Below are positions 4,868 to 5,243 of a stretch of DNA of 5,243 nucleotides, one piece after another. A program made the translations under genes and the position numbers. The notes under the pieces are model-generated. The model worked only from the letters and a program-made list of their open reading frames with translations. It had not been told where the DNA came from and made no database searches. This DNA comes from Actinomycetota bacterium. Its GTDB lineage: Bacteria > Actinomycetota > Acidimicrobiia > Spongiisociales > UBA11373. The stretch covers positions 1-5,243 of the forward strand of contig JAUYIV010000267.1 of the NCBI GenBank assembly GCA_030688105.1. The letters run 5' to 3'. The number at the start of each line of letters is the position of its first letter. The first letter of the stretch is position 1.

Positions 4868-5243
4868 GTGCGCACGGTGGATGTTGCCGTCGTATTGGTC
4901 GCGGCAGTCCTAGTCGGGATTCCTGCCCCGGCGGGCGCCGTCGCCACTTTCCACGTCGACAACCAGGGCGCATGCGACGACGCCACCCCCGACAGCTCGG
5001 CCACTCCGTACTGCACGATCCAGGCGGCCGTGGACGATGCGGTATCGGGCGACGCCATCGAGGTCGCTGCAGGCACTTACACCGGTTCGGGCGTCAACGT
5101 CGTCGATCTCTTCGCCGGAGCCGAGTCCCTCACCATCCACGGCGCAGGCGAGGGCACGACCATCGTCGACGGGCAGAGCACGCGCGGCGGAATCCGGCTC
5201 TACGGCCCCGCCACCTACGTGATCGAAGACCTGACGATCGCCA
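4868..5243 (+). CDS. Secreted right-handed beta-helix protein (N-terminal part, runs off the window)
   Basis: The frame stays open from GTG 4868 to the right edge, giving 125 codons plus one base; an in-frame TGA at 4850 closes it upstream. Residues 1-26 form a Sec signal peptide: MRTVD, a hydrophobic stretch (about 6-18), then PAPAGAVA with likely cleavage after AGA or AVA. The mature start follows a pattern common in surface and extracellular beta-helix proteins: VDNQGACDD, then YCTIQAAVDDA (48-58), GDAIEVAAGTYTG (61-73), SLTIHGAGEGTTIVDG (87-102) and YVIEDLTIA (117-125). The short repeats of alternating hydrophobic strands and G/D turns are rungs of a pectate-lyase-like solenoid. Cys36 and Cys49 may pair. 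Such proteins act as polysaccharide lyases or surface adhesins, and the catalytic or repeat region lies beyond the window. The type is well supported, the role unknown. The gene follows the PQQ lipoprotein by 58 nt. Confidence 0.8.
   Translation, partial: MRTVDVAVVLVAAVLVGIPAPAGAVATFHVDNQGACDDATPDSSATPYCTIQAAVDDAVSGDAIEVAAGTYTGSGVNVVDLFAGAESLTIHGAGEGTTIVDGQSTRGGIRLYGPATYVIEDLTIA

Overview
The window is high-GC bacterial DNA with all genes on the + strand. It carries four complete protein-coding genes, the start of a fifth, and probably the last codons of a gene that enters from the left. The best guess for the source is an actinobacterium, perhaps Acidimicrobiia. The reasons are strong G/C bias at third codon positions, TANNNT -10 boxes, two genes that look leaderless, and a lipoprotein with a long Thr/Pro linker. 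This assignment is inference and no marker gene is present.

Left half (1-2545): the tail of an upstream gene overlaps the start of a FAD-dependent amino-acid oxidoreductase of the D-arginine dehydrogenase (DauA) / DAO type (53-1210). After a 72-nt gap with its own promoter-like site and a good Shine-Dalgarno comes a PLP enzyme of the cystathionine gamma-synthase / gamma-lyase (Cys/Met metabolism) family (1283-2545). Middle (2546-3433): a 120-nt gap holds a 7-nt tandem repeat (CCAACGG) and overlapping inverted repeats. It is followed by a nitrilase-superfamily C-N hydrolase with a complete Glu-Lys-Cys triad (2666-3433). Right part (3434-5243): a 122-nt gap carries a second, degenerate block of the same 7-nt repeat. 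Then come a secreted lipoprotein with a PQQ-dependent sugar dehydrogenase beta-propeller (3556-4809) and the N-terminus of an exported right-handed beta-helix protein cut by the window edge (4868-5243).

The first three genes look like cytoplasmic amino-acid / nitrogen metabolism: amine oxidation, sulfur-amino-acid PLP chemistry and amide or nitrile hydrolysis. The last two are cell-surface or secreted proteins. Each gap has its own promoter-like element, so the window reads as same-strand single genes or short units rather than one operon. I see no CRISPR array, tRNA, rRNA, insertion sequence or defence system. The most unusual non-coding features are the shared 7-nt repeat in two gaps and the two -10 boxes placed exactly 7 nt before a start codon. 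The most unusual protein feature is a DauA-like enzyme that appears to have lost the residues used to recognise arginine.
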